Source: Arenibacter palladensis
GTDB taxonomy: Bacteria > Bacteroidota > Bacteroidia > Flavobacteriales > Flavobacteriaceae
Length of the DNA stretch: 64,000 nt
Assembly (NCBI RefSeq): GCF_900129275.1
Contig: NZ_FQUX01000006.1
Span: 145,138-209,137, forward strand
Reading direction: 5' to 3'
Shown: in pieces, positions 10,795-19,324 of the stretch
Layout of the letters: each line of letters begins with the position of its first letter
Numbering within the stretch: the first letter of the stretch is position 1
Notes under the pieces: model-generated
Database searches by the model: none
Seen by the model: the letters and a program-made list of their open reading frames with translations, nothing else
Told to the model about the DNA's origin: nothing
Translations under genes and position numbers: made by a program

Positions 10795-11559
10795 TTGAAA
10801 AAATTATTTAAATACATCTTAAATACCATCCCCAGGCCAATTCTTATTAAACTAAGTTATTTGGTTCGTCCCCTTATGGCACTTAGCATGCGGGGCGATC
10901 GTTATACCGACCCTATAGATGGAAAGAAGTTTAAAAGCTTTCTTCCCTATGGCTATGAGCATCCAAGGGAAAATGTATTATCGCCCTCTACCCTATCCTT
11001 GGAACGGCACCGATTATTATGGCTTTATCTAAAAAATGAGACCAATTTTTTTACGGACAAACTTAAGGTCTTACATTTTGCGCCTGAACAGGCGTTTTAC
11101 AAAAGATTTAGAAACCAAAAAAACCTGGACTACACTACCACCGATCTAAATTCGCCCTTGGCGGATGTAAAAGCGGATATTTGCAACCTTCCTTTCACAG
11201 AAAATTCCTTTGACGTAATATTCTGCAACCATGTTCTGGAACATATTCCAGACGATACCAAAGCAATGCAGGAATTGTACAGGGTATTAAAACCTGGAGG
11301 ATGGGGTATTTTTCAAATTCCGCAAGATCTTAATAGGGCCGATACTTATGAGGACAATAGTATTACGGACAAAAAGGAAAGGGCCAAAATATTTGGACAG
11401 TACGACCACGTTCGTATTTATGGACGGGATTATTTTGCAAAGCTAAGATCCATGGGCTTTAAGGTAGAGGAAGTGGATTACACCAATAAACTATCCCCTG
11501 CCGAGGTGGACAATTATCGTTTGGCCAAAGGAGAGATTATTCCCTTGGTATTCAAATAA
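10795..11559 (+). CDS. Class I SAM-dependent methyltransferase
   Basis: 254 aa with a TTG start; no in-frame ATG lies upstream and the next Met is at residue 28, so TTG gives the family-like N-terminus. The Rossmann core covers residues ~88-200: VLHFAPEQAF (motif I variant), TTDLNSPLADVKADICNLPF (split: acidic residue binding the ribose and motif II), FDVIFCNHVLEHIPDD (motif IV/post) and RVLKPGGWGIFQ. This is a Methyltransf_11-type domain. The substrate is not predictable; similar proteins are often found near cell-envelope glycosylation genes, but here the neighbours are map and apbE. Its stop codon directly abuts the stop of the convergent apbE gene. Confidence 0.85.
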   Translation: MKKLFKYILNTIPRPILIKLSYLVRPLMALSMRGDRYTDPIDGKKFKSFLPYGYEHPRENVLSPSTLSLERHRLLWLYLKNETNFFTDKLKVLHFAPEQAFYKRFRNQKNLDYTTTDLNSPLADVKADICNLPFTENSFDVIFCNHVLEHIPDDTKAMQELYRVLKPGGWGIFQIPQDLNRADTYEDNSITDKKERAKIFGQYDHVRIYGRDYFAKLRSMGFKVEEVDYTNKLSPAEVDNYRLAKGEIIPLVFK

Positions 11560-12591
11560 CTACTCCAGTACATTCTCCTTAAATCCGTTCGTCATATATT
11601 CCAAGACGTTCCCTTCTGGATCCAAATAAATAATATAGCCTTCCAATTCTTTATGTTGGGCCAATATTGTCTTTGTTTTCTCCAGATCCATGGCCATAAA
11701 AGAAGTGGCAAAAGCATCTGCAGTGGCACAATCCTTAGCCATTACACTTGTCGCCAAGATATTTGAGCTTTTGGTATAACCGGTTTTGGGGTCTATTGTA
11801 TGGACATACTTTGCGCCAGTTTCGGGATCAATTTTGAATTTTCTATAGTTCCCTGAGGATGCCATGGCAATGTCTTTCATATACAAGGTTCTTTTGTAGG
11901 TCCTACTTTCCTCCATCATGGGATCATCAATGGCTACGACCCATTTTTTATCCTTGAGCCTGTTTTCCCCTTGGGCCACCAGTTCCCCCCCTACCTCGAT
12001 CAAAAAATCCGTAATGCCCTTATTCCTCAACAAAACGGCAAGACGATCTACCGCATAACCTTTGGCTATGGCATTAAAATCAAAATATATGGCAGGATCC
12101 GCCTTTTTTATGGTACTATCATAATTAATGGCAACTTTGTTGAAACCCACGTAATCCAACAGACTATCTACCTTAATACTGTCCATTTCCAACTCTGTTC
12201 CCGGTCCAAAACCCCAAGCATTCACCAATACGCCAACTGTAGGATCAAAATAACCGTCCGTAGCTTCAAAGACCTTACCCGAAAGTTCAAATACCTCCCT
12301 AAACATTCCGTCTACAACAATAGTAGAATCTCCCGCATTAATTCGTGAGATATCGGAAGTAGGTATATAGGTAGACATAGATTGATTTAAAACTTGAAAA
12401 AGGGAATCAATTTCCTGTTCAAAATTCAATTCTGTGGTAGCCAAATAAGTAATGTTATAAGAAGTTCCCAGGGCCGATCCAGAACTTACATTCTTTACCC
12501 ATTTGGACTCATTGGTCCTACATCCTGCAAGGAACAGAATTAAAAAAATTACTCCTAAACGAGTGACACTATATTTTAATAAGTCCGTCAT
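11560..12591 (-). CDS. apbE: FAD:protein FMN transferase (ApbE) lipoprotein
   Basis: 343 aa from the ATG at 12591 (MTDLLKYS...), which puts a lipobox LAGC at Cys24; a longer open frame upstream adds an unlikely N-terminus. ApbE covalently attaches FMN from FAD to Thr residues of exported proteins, and NqrB and NqrC are the classical targets, which fits the nqr operon upstream. Seen: TSYNITY near the start, GYFDPTVGVLVNAWGFG (split: flavin/Mg site), FDFNAIAKGYAVD, IEVGGELVAQG and YVHTIDPKTGY, all typical. It overlaps the end of the small upstream gene by 23 bases, implying translational coupling. Confidence 0.93.
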   Translation of the reverse strand: MTDLLKYSVTRLGVIFLILFLAGCRTNESKWVKNVSSGSALGTSYNITYLATTELNFEQEIDSLFQVLNQSMSTYIPTSDISRINAGDSTIVVDGMFREVFELSGKVFEATDGYFDPTVGVLVNAWGFGPGTELEMDSIKVDSLLDYVGFNKVAINYDSTIKKADPAIYFDFNAIAKGYAVDRLAVLLRNKGITDFLIEVGGELVAQGENRLKDKKWVVAIDDPMMEESRTYKRTLYMKDIAMASSGNYRKFKIDPETGAKYVHTIDPKTGYTKSSNILATSVMAKDCATADAFATSFMAMDLEKTKTILAQHKELEGYIIYLDPEGNVLEYMTNGFKENVLE

Positions 12592-12928
12592 ATTCCAATA
12601 TATAAGCTTCATTAAGATAAACCGGCAGATTCCTATCCTCTGCATTATATAGACCTACCCCGGCATAGTAGGCTTCACCGTTTTGGGCAAGGGCATGATC
12701 CTTAATTTTCTGCATTAGGGATATATCATAATCTCTTGGATCTTGCGGATGCATTACACTACGCACCACTATAAAAAATAGTTTCTTATTCTTAAGACAG
12801 ACAAATTGGGGATTTTTTTTGGGTTTACTGTTAACCCCCATAAACTCGAACCCCTCCGCCTCCAATTGTTTCCCAACAATATTCATGGCCAAATTATGCA
12901 ATTCCTGTTCCGTTAAGGGCGTACTCAT
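12569..12928 (-). CDS. Small NQR-associated protein (between nqrF and apbE)
   Basis: 119 aa, soluble, without signal peptide, cysteine cluster or flavin/NAD motif. In flavobacterial genomes a protein of this type in this position is often labelled as an NQR subunit F, but nothing in the sequence (VKK/PKKNPQFVCLKNKKLFFIVVRS in the core) resembles the ferredoxin or reductase domains of NqrF. The fold is probably a small alpha/beta domain. Its location downstream of nqrF and overlapping apbE suggests a role in NQR assembly or flavinylation, but that is inference only. Confidence 0.75.
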   Translation of the reverse strand: MSTPLTEQELHNLAMNIVGKQLEAEGFEFMGVNSKPKKNPQFVCLKNKKLFFIVVRSVMHPQDPRDYDISLMQKIKDHALAQNGEAYYAGVGLYNAEDRNLPVYLNEAYILEYDGLIKI

Positions 12929-12987
12929 TATCTCTATTTTGAATTCCTAAGCCAAAAATAAATTTTGGCATTCTTAAAACATTACTC

Positions 12988-13048
12988 AAAAAAAAAGACC
13001 TGTCAGGTTTTGAAAACCTGACAGGTCTAATATTAGACCTTCAAGGTC
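12988..13048 (-). terminator. Intrinsic terminator of the nqr operon, with a second palindrome
   Basis: A perfect inverted repeat at 12996-13028 (arm AGACCTGTCAGGTTTT around a single G at 13012) is followed on the minus strand by nine T residues (plus-strand A run 12988-12996). It lies 44 bases after the nqrF stop. A second short palindrome, GACCTTCAAGGTC, is at 13036-13048. The first hairpin resembles a stem I have seen repeated in flavobacterial intergenic regions (from memory). Confidence 0.88.
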
Positions 13049-13071
13049 CTGTAATTTGCAAAGGCTATAAA

Positions 13072-14379
13072 TTAACCCCCGAAATCGTCAAATCTAATAT
13101 GCTCATCAGGGATACCGAAATCCTCTCCCATTTTCTGAACTGCCTTGTTCATCAATGGTGGTCCACAGAAGTATAGTTCAATATCTTCCGGAGATTCGTG
13201 ATGGTTCAAGTAATTTTCTATTACACAGTTGTGAATAAACCCTACGAAACCGTCTCCTGGGGCATCAATATTCTCTTTTACCTTCCAGTTATCCTCTGGT
13301 AAAGGTTCTGATAGTGCCAAATAGAACTTGAAGTTTGGAAACTCCTTTTCAAGTCTATAAAAATGATCTAAATAAAACAATTCACGTTTAGACCTACCAC
13401 CATACCAATAGGTAACTTTTCTGTTGGTCTTTAAAGTGTTGAACAGGTGATATAGATGTGAACGCATTGGAGCCATTCCAGCACCACCACCAACATACAA
13501 CATCTCAGAATCCGATTCGTTGATAAAGAATTCACCGTAAGGTCCGGAAATTACCACAGGATCACCTTTTTTCAAATTGAAAATATAGGAAGATGCTATC
13601 CCTGGATTAACATCCATCCAACCATTTTTGGCCCTATCCCAAGGCGGAGTGGCAATACGAACGTTCAACATGATTTCCCTTCCCTCAGCAGGATAAGAAG
13701 CCATAGAATAAGCTCTTTCCACAGTTTCTGGGTTCTTCATGACCAACGGCCATAGGTTAAATTTATCCCATTCTGCCTGAAACTTATCTGGGGTTTCGTG
13801 CTCTTCAGGATGCGCAGTGATATCCATTTCAGAGAATTTCACTTCACATGGAGGAATCTCGATCTGTATATATCCACCGGCCTTATACCCCATATCTTCA
13901 GGAATTTCAACTACAAATTCCTTGATAAATGAAGCCACGTTATAATTACGTACAACAGTTCCCTGCCACTTTTTAATTCCAAAAACTTCTTCAGGAATAG
14001 TGATTTCCATATCCTGCTTCACCTTTACCTGACAGGCCAAACGAGCACCATGGTTCAATTCCTTTTTGGAAAAATGTGGTGTTTCCGTAGGTAGTGCCTC
14101 ACCACCACCGGACAACACATGACATTCACACTGAATACAGGTTCCTCCACCTCCACAGGCAGAAGGAAGAAATATTTTCTGGTTTCCCAAAGTGGACAAT
14201 AATGACCCCCCAGAACTTACTTCAATTTTCTTTTCACCATTAATGGTTATGGTTACAGGCCCTGATGGGGATAATTTTTCCTTGGTAAACAGTAATAGTG
14301 CCACCAACAATAACAGTAGTATTAAAAAAGCAACTACCGTGATCACTATTGTTCCAATTGTACTTGTAGCTAATATCAT
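13072..14379 (-). CDS. nqrF: Na+-translocating NADH:quinone reductase subunit F
   Basis: 435 aa. It is the electron entry subunit: it oxidises NADH through FAD and passes electrons to a 2Fe-2S centre. An N-terminal TM segment (~8-31) is followed by the ferredoxin domain with Cys75, Cys81, Cys84 and Cys116 ([12 protein letters not shown]), then FAD binding at RAYSMASYP and NAD binding at [12 protein letters not shown], ending in FDDFGG as in the family. It is the last core gene of the operon, 2 bases after nqrE, and is followed by the terminator at 12988-13028. Confidence 0.97.
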   Translation of the reverse strand: MILATSTIGTIVITVVAFLILLLLLVALLLFTKEKLSPSGPVTITINGEKKIEVSSGGSLLSTLGNQKIFLPSACGGGGTCIQCECHVLSGGGEALPTETPHFSKKELNHGARLACQVKVKQDMEITIPEEVFGIKKWQGTVVRNYNVASFIKEFVVEIPEDMGYKAGGYIQIEIPPCEVKFSEMDITAHPEEHETPDKFQAEWDKFNLWPLVMKNPETVERAYSMASYPAEGREIMLNVRIATPPWDRAKNGWMDVNPGIASSYIFNLKKGDPVVISGPYGEFFINESDSEMLYVGGGAGMAPMRSHLYHLFNTLKTNRKVTYWYGGRSKRELFYLDHFYRLEKEFPNFKFYLALSEPLPEDNWKVKENIDAPGDGFVGFIHNCVIENYLNHHESPEDIELYFCGPPLMNKAVQKMGEDFGIPDEHIRFDDFGG

Positions 14380-14381
14380 TT

Positions 14382-15119
14382 TTACTCGTTTATTATAGCG
14401 TTGTTATAAGAAACCGTATTTTCCTTGGTCTCCTTAATTATTTTATCTTCCTCTAACTGTTGTGCAGTATTCTGCTCCACTTCCTTTGGAGCCTCATCAC
14501 CGCCAGTTAACATACCGCCAAAACTCATAAAACCAATAGCCATAAGTCCAGTGATTATAAAGGTTATTCCAAGACCTCTAAGTGGTGGTGGAACATTGGA
14601 GTATCTAATTTTCTCGCGTATGGCTGCAATGGCCAAAATAGCCAAGAACCAGCCGATACCGGAACTAAGTCCATAATTAAAGGCCAATCCAAGAGTTTGG
14701 ATGTCCCTAGACTGCATAAATAACGAACCTCCCAAGATGGCACAGTTTACCGCAATAAGTGGTAAAAATATACCCAAAGAATTATAGAGCGCAGGAGAAA
14801 ATTTTTCCACAACGATCTCTACCAATTGCACCATAGTGGCTATGGTTGCAATAAAGAGGATAAAAGATAAAAAGCTTAGGTTATAATCCGCATACTCAGG
14901 TCCTAACCAAGCTAAGGCCCCATCCCTTAAAAGATACTGATCCAATAACCAGTTTAGGGGCACCGTTACTGCCAATACAAAGATCACAGCTGCGCCAAGA
15001 CCAACTGCAGTAGTCACTTTTTTAGAAACGGCAAGATAAGAACACATTCCTAAGAACGTGGCAAATACCATATTATCTATAAATATGGATTTAAAAAATA
15101 ATTCTACATGTTCTAACAT
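14382..15119 (-). CDS. nqrE: Na+-translocating NADH:quinone reductase subunit E
   Basis: 245 aa, six TM helices, RnfA/NqrE family. It forms with NqrD the membrane pair that holds an iron centre and lies on the Na+ and electron path. The family core ends near residue 205; about 40 extra residues follow, acidic and Gln/Glu-rich ([20 protein letters not shown]), making it clearly longer than the ~198-residue Vibrio protein. The tail is probably solvent exposed. There is a 24-base gap to nqrD and a 2-base gap to nqrF. Confidence 0.96.
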   Translation of the reverse strand: MLEHVELFFKSIFIDNMVFATFLGMCSYLAVSKKVTTAVGLGAAVIFVLAVTVPLNWLLDQYLLRDGALAWLGPEYADYNLSFLSFILFIATIATMVQLVEIVVEKFSPALYNSLGIFLPLIAVNCAILGGSLFMQSRDIQTLGLAFNYGLSSGIGWFLAILAIAAIREKIRYSNVPPPLRGLGITFIITGLMAIGFMSFGGMLTGGDEAPKEVEQNTAQQLEEDKIIKETKENTVSYNNAIINE

Positions 15120-15143
15120 AACATTCTATTCTTATGATGACTA

Positions 15144-15791
15144 CTAGTTTTCTTCTATTAAAGCTTTGTTTCGTGAACGTTGTACCCAGATAATGAGACC
15201 AACAACGATCAAGGCCATGGGAGACAACAACATAAATCCGTTATTCTCATAGCCTATGGCATAAAGACCAGTTTTTTCTATAGGATCGCCCAAGACTTTA
15301 AACCCAAGCAATGTACCTGAGCCCAATAGCTCCCTAAAAAATCCAATTATGATCAATATTAAACCATATCCGGCCGAGTTTCCGATACCATCCAAGAAAG
15401 ACCTCCATGGTCCGTTTGCCAAAGCAAAAGCCTCAAAACGTCCCATAATGATACAGTTGGTAATGATAAGACCCACGAACACAGAAAGCGTTTTGCTCAA
15501 TTCATATGCAAAGGCCTTAAGCACCTGATCCACCATAATAACCAAGGCAGCTACAACCACCAATTGTACAATAATTCTAATTTTGGAAGGTATAATGTTC
15601 CGCATTAAGGAAATAACAACATTTCCCATACCCAATACGAACATAACCGATAGGGCCATTACTATGGACGCCTTTAGTTCTGCTGTAATTGCCAATGCTG
15701 AACAAATTCCCAATACCTGAATGGTAATAGGGTTATTATCTGCCAAAGGGTCTAATATTAGACTCGTATCTTTTTTTGAAAGTAGTGCCAT
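15144..15791 (-). CDS. nqrD: Na+-translocating NADH:quinone reductase subunit D
   Basis: 215 aa with six predicted TM helices, RnfE/NqrD family. NPITIQVLGICSALAIT near the N-terminus and TNCIIMGRFEAFA in the middle are the two conserved Cys-containing segments that, with those of NqrE, bind the intramembrane iron. It starts 3 bases after the nqrC stop. Normal length. Confidence 0.96.
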   Translation of the reverse strand: MALLSKKDTSLILDPLADNNPITIQVLGICSALAITAELKASIVMALSVMFVLGMGNVVISLMRNIIPSKIRIIVQLVVVAALVIMVDQVLKAFAYELSKTLSVFVGLIITNCIIMGRFEAFALANGPWRSFLDGIGNSAGYGLILIIIGFFRELLGSGTLLGFKVLGDPIEKTGLYAIGYENNGFMLLSPMALIVVGLIIWVQRSRNKALIEEN

Positions 15792-15794
15792 GTT

Positions 15795-16547
15795 TTAATT
15801 TTTAACTCGTATTGATTCCAAGTAGGACTTGTATAGGTTTACGCTTTCTTTGATCATTGCAGACAGACCGTTACCGGTAATGGTTGCTCCCGCCAATGCA
15901 TCAACCTCATTATCATCTTTAATTTCGTTGGTAGGATCGTTATTTCCCTTGGCAACGGCTATACCGGCATATTCGGTACCGTTTAAAATGGATTCTCCGG
16001 TAAAGTCGTCCATAAAGTAACGTTGCTTAATATTGGCCCCTAAACCTGGGGTCTCCCCTTTATGGTCGAAGTACACGCCTTTTACTACCAAATTATTATC
16101 CAGGGCAACAAATCCCCATATAGCATCCCAAAGACCTTTGCCCCTCATAGGAATGATATAATACTTTGAGCCGTCCTTTTCACCAATAAACAAAGGTAAT
16201 TTCCTTGTTTTACCAGCTTTGGCCTCAGTTTCCTGTTTTTTAAGATCGATTAGGTAGGCATTGTCGTCCTTGGTAATCTTATCCCCTTCAATTACCAATT
16301 GCTCCGTGATATATTTTTCAAATTCACCAGCAACCTTATCGGTAGAAACAAAATTTACACTTCCTTCATCCTCATTTTCGTTTACGCCCATGGCATAAAG
16401 AATATTCTGTTGTTTTTCCAGTCTTTCGTTCTCCTGGATCTTTTCACTGAGTGAAGACGCAAAAAATGCCAAAAGAGACCCTACTATGACCACCATAACG
16501 GCGGCGAAAATAACGGTGTAACTATTTTTATCTGTATTAACTGCCAT
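15795..16547 (-). CDS. nqrC: Na+-translocating NADH:quinone reductase subunit C
   Basis: 250 aa: one N-terminal TM helix (~10-31) and a periplasmic FMN-binding domain. The flavinylation motif DALAGATIT (residues 216-224) places the covalent FMN on Thr222, the target of ApbE, whose gene lies at the end of this cluster. GETPGLGANI upstream is the conserved glycine loop of the domain. It is separated from nqrB by 2 bases and from nqrD by 3. Confidence 0.97.
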   Translation of the reverse strand: MAVNTDKNSYTVIFAAVMVVIVGSLLAFFASSLSEKIQENERLEKQQNILYAMGVNENEDEGSVNFVSTDKVAGEFEKYITEQLVIEGDKITKDDNAYLIDLKKQETEAKAGKTRKLPLFIGEKDGSKYYIIPMRGKGLWDAIWGFVALDNNLVVKGVYFDHKGETPGLGANIKQRYFMDDFTGESILNGTEYAGIAVAKGNNDPTNEIKDDNEVDALAGATITGNGLSAMIKESVNLYKSYLESIRVKN

Positions 16548-16549
16548 GA

Positions 16550-17818
16550 TTATACTGTTTCTGCTTTTAATTCCTGTGCTTTTCCTTCACCGTCCCTAGG
16601 TAAAATAGTAGCGTTCTTAGCACGCTTCAATCTTTTATTTATATTCCCCCTAACCACATAGTGATCAATTGTTGGAGCAAAAACGTTCATCAACAAAATA
16701 GCCAAGAATACGCCTTCTGGATAAGCAGGGTTGAAAACCCTTATCAATACTGAAATAAATCCTATAAAGAATCCATAAAACCATTTGCCCTTATTGGTCT
16801 GGGCACCAGTAACCGGATCGGTTGCCATGTACACAATACCAAAGGCCAAACCACCAACTATCAAGTGTTGCCAGAAGGCAAAACTCATTAATCCGTAAAA
16901 CTTGCTTGTCTCGGTTATCCAGCCTGCATCGACCACGCCATTAAAGATAAGTCCCATGACCAAGGCCCCTAATACTGCACTCAGCATGATCCTCCAACTA
17001 GCAATCTTACTATAAATCAAGAACAGTCCACCCAACAAAATTAGTATTGTAGAGGTTTCCCCAACAGATCCGGGGATAAACCCAAAAAACATATCGGCAA
17101 CGGAATAAGACATTTCTGCCCCCTTACCTTGTGCCAAATAACCCAAAATAGTTTCTCCGGAAATAGCATCGGGACCACCGGCCAAATCAACCGCTTGGTG
17201 TACCCAAACCTTATCCCCACTCATCCAAGTAGGATAAGCAAAGAATAAAAATGCCCTAATGGTAAGCGCCGGGTTCAAAATATTCATTCCGGTACCTCCA
17301 AAAACTTCCTTTCCGATAACCACTCCAAATACTACGGCTACGGCCAACATCCACAAGGGAGTATCAATAGGTACTATCAAGGGAACCAACATACCGGTAA
17401 CCAAATAACCTTCCTCTACCTCGTGACCCTTGATTACGGCAAACAAGAATTCAACCGCAAGTCCAACCGCATAGGAAACGATTACCAATGGCAGCACGGT
17501 CCATGCTCCCATAATAAAATTCTCCCAAGTTAGGAAGTTCCCAAAAAGAGAAGCTTGTCTAACCACACCATTGGCCGCATCAACAGCAGCATAGTGCTGA
17601 TACCCGGCATTGAAAATCCCAAAAATAAGTACGGGGACCAAAGCCATGATAACCGTGTTCATTGTACGCTTTAAATCATCCACGGCACGTACATGGGAAC
17701 CAGAATGTGTAGTTTCGTTGGGAGCATACAAAAAGGTATGGATTGCATTGAATGCAGGGGCCATTTTCTTGCCTTTGTACTTCTCCTTTAGGTTATGTAA
17801 ATTATTTTTTAAGCTCAT
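16550..17818 (-). CDS. nqrB: Na+-translocating NADH:quinone reductase subunit B
   Basis: 422 aa, the main Na+-translocating membrane subunit with about ten TM helices. It carries covalent FMN and binds riboflavin and quinone. GKEVFGGTGMNILNPAL (169-185) and FFAYP are conserved family blocks. The expected flavinylation site reads DAISGET (217-223), with Glu222 where most family members have Ala, leaving Thr223 as the acceptor. It lies 4 bases after nqrA. Confidence 0.96.
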   Translation of the reverse strand: MSLKNNLHNLKEKYKGKKMAPAFNAIHTFLYAPNETTHSGSHVRAVDDLKRTMNTVIMALVPVLIFGIFNAGYQHYAAVDAANGVVRQASLFGNFLTWENFIMGAWTVLPLVIVSYAVGLAVEFLFAVIKGHEVEEGYLVTGMLVPLIVPIDTPLWMLAVAVVFGVVIGKEVFGGTGMNILNPALTIRAFLFFAYPTWMSGDKVWVHQAVDLAGGPDAISGETILGYLAQGKGAEMSYSVADMFFGFIPGSVGETSTILILLGGLFLIYSKIASWRIMLSAVLGALVMGLIFNGVVDAGWITETSKFYGLMSFAFWQHLIVGGLAFGIVYMATDPVTGAQTNKGKWFYGFFIGFISVLIRVFNPAYPEGVFLAILLMNVFAPTIDHYVVRGNINKRLKRAKNATILPRDGEGKAQELKAETV

Positions 17819-17822
17819 CTTT

Positions 17823-19175
17823 TTATCCTATTTCTTTATATAATAAATCCAACCCTTCCCTGATGATCTGTTGATGGGGTTGTTTAGAGATGCAAATAAA
17901 TTCTGTAAGTGAAAAATCTTCGGGAGCAACTTCGTAAAGACCCAACTGCTCCATTTCATCCAAGTCCTTTACCATACATGCTTTTAGAAGCTGTAAGGGA
18001 TAAATATCCATTGGAAAAACCTCTTCATACAATCCAGTTACCACAAAAGCCCTATGTTCACCATTGGTATTGGTATCCAAATCGTACTTCTTATTGGGCT
18101 GCAACCATGAGAAGGTCAAGGCCCTAGTTGAGGATATTTTATTGAAAACAGGCTTGTTCCAGCCAAAAAATTCATAATCATCACCTTCGGGAATTACAGA
18201 TACGGTATTGTTATAATACCCCAAATATCCGTCCGGCTTCGTTTTGGAACCCGTAAGTACATCCCCGTTTATCACCCTGAAATTCTCCGTATTTACGCCA
18301 CTGGCATAAAGAAAGGTAGCTATTTCAGAACCTATTTTGGTGGTGTAATATTTTGGGGTCTTAACACTGGAACCTACCAAGGCAACAACCCTTTCAGGGT
18401 TATACCTACCGGTAAGCAGAAGCTCCCCTATTATAACAAGGTCTTGCGCAGCAATTGTCCAAACCACTTCGCCCTTATTTATCGGGTCTATCTTATTGAT
18501 CTGGGTACCTACCAATCCAGCAGGATGGGGGCCGGAAACCTTATGTATTTCCGCACCTTCCATCTTGGAAAAAATAGACTGTCCACCTTTACCTATAGAA
18601 ACATGTACCTTTCCAGGGGTTAATTTCCCTAGGGCTGTAATTGCAGCCTGAATTTCATTTTCCTTCCCCTTTAATGCATAATCTAAGTCGGCCGCCATAG
18701 GACTGGTAACATAAGCAGATATAAAAATGGACTTAGGTGTTACACTTGGGTTTGCAATAATATCATAAGGTCTTTGCTTAATGAAAGGCCAACACCCAGA
18801 TTTTAAAAGCAGGGCCTTAACCTCCTCAGCTTTGGCGCTTTTAGGAGACAATGGTGCATGCGATACAAATTCTTGGCTTTTGTCCGCCAATATTTTCAAA
18901 GTTAAAATTCTTCTTCTTGCACCTCTCACTACCTCGATCAGTTCTCCGCTTACCGGGGAAACAAAAAGCATGTCTTCCACATTTTTATTGTAAAAAAGTG
19001 GTTCTCCCGCCTTTACTTCAGCGCCTTGCTTAACTATTAATTTAGGTGTAATTCCGTGAAAATCCTGAAGATTAATCGCATAAACATTACTTAAAACAGC
19101 TTTGGAAGTAGTCTTTTCCGCATCACCAATAAGATTAATGTTCAAGCCTTTTTTAATTCGGATGTCTTTAGACAT
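17823..19175 (-). CDS. nqrA: Na+-translocating NADH:quinone reductase subunit A
   Basis: 450 aa, first gene of the operon. NqrA is the soluble cytoplasmic subunit that contributes to the quinone site. The N-terminus IRIKKGLNINLIGDAEK and the blocks FHGITPKLIVKQG, PAGLVGTQINKIDPI and TGRYNPERVVALVGS are typical. Length matches the family. A TAnnTTTG-type box lies upstream on the minus strand at 19209-19216. Confidence 0.96.
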   Translation of the reverse strand: MSKDIRIKKGLNINLIGDAEKTTSKAVLSNVYAINLQDFHGITPKLIVKQGAEVKAGEPLFYNKNVEDMLFVSPVSGELIEVVRGARRRILTLKILADKSQEFVSHAPLSPKSAKAEEVKALLLKSGCWPFIKQRPYDIIANPSVTPKSIFISAYVTSPMAADLDYALKGKENEIQAAITALGKLTPGKVHVSIGKGGQSIFSKMEGAEIHKVSGPHPAGLVGTQINKIDPINKGEVVWTIAAQDLVIIGELLLTGRYNPERVVALVGSSVKTPKYYTTKIGSEIATFLYASGVNTENFRVINGDVLTGSKTKPDGYLGYYNNTVSVIPEGDDYEFFGWNKPVFNKISSTRALTFSWLQPNKKYDLDTNTNGEHRAFVVTGLYEEVFPMDIYPLQLLKACMVKDLDEMEQLGLYEVAPEDFSLTEFICISKQPHQQIIREGLDLLYKEIG

Positions 19176-19208
19176 ATTTAGTAGACCTTAGGTTATCAAA
19201 ATTTCGAG

Positions 19209-19216
19209 CAAATTTA
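19209..19216 (-). promoter_or_regulatory. Putative -7 box of the nqr operon (TAAATTTG)
   Basis: On the minus strand this reads TAAATTTG, an exact TAnnTTTG match, 33 bases before the nqrA ATG. No TTG is seen at 18-21 bases upstream. Confidence 0.4.
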
Positions 19217-19324
19217 ATACTTAATAAAAAGTTTTCATAATTATTACTTATAAATTTAGAGATTAAACCACGCTAATCTATTTAGGCTTGCTTTTTGCTT
19301 ACCTTTACGTGAAAATATTACCAA

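Noticed and set aside
12997-13048. Possible CRISPR-like or IS-end repeat
   Set aside because: Only one copy of the palindrome is in the window, with no spacers, transposase or target duplication; a terminator explains it.
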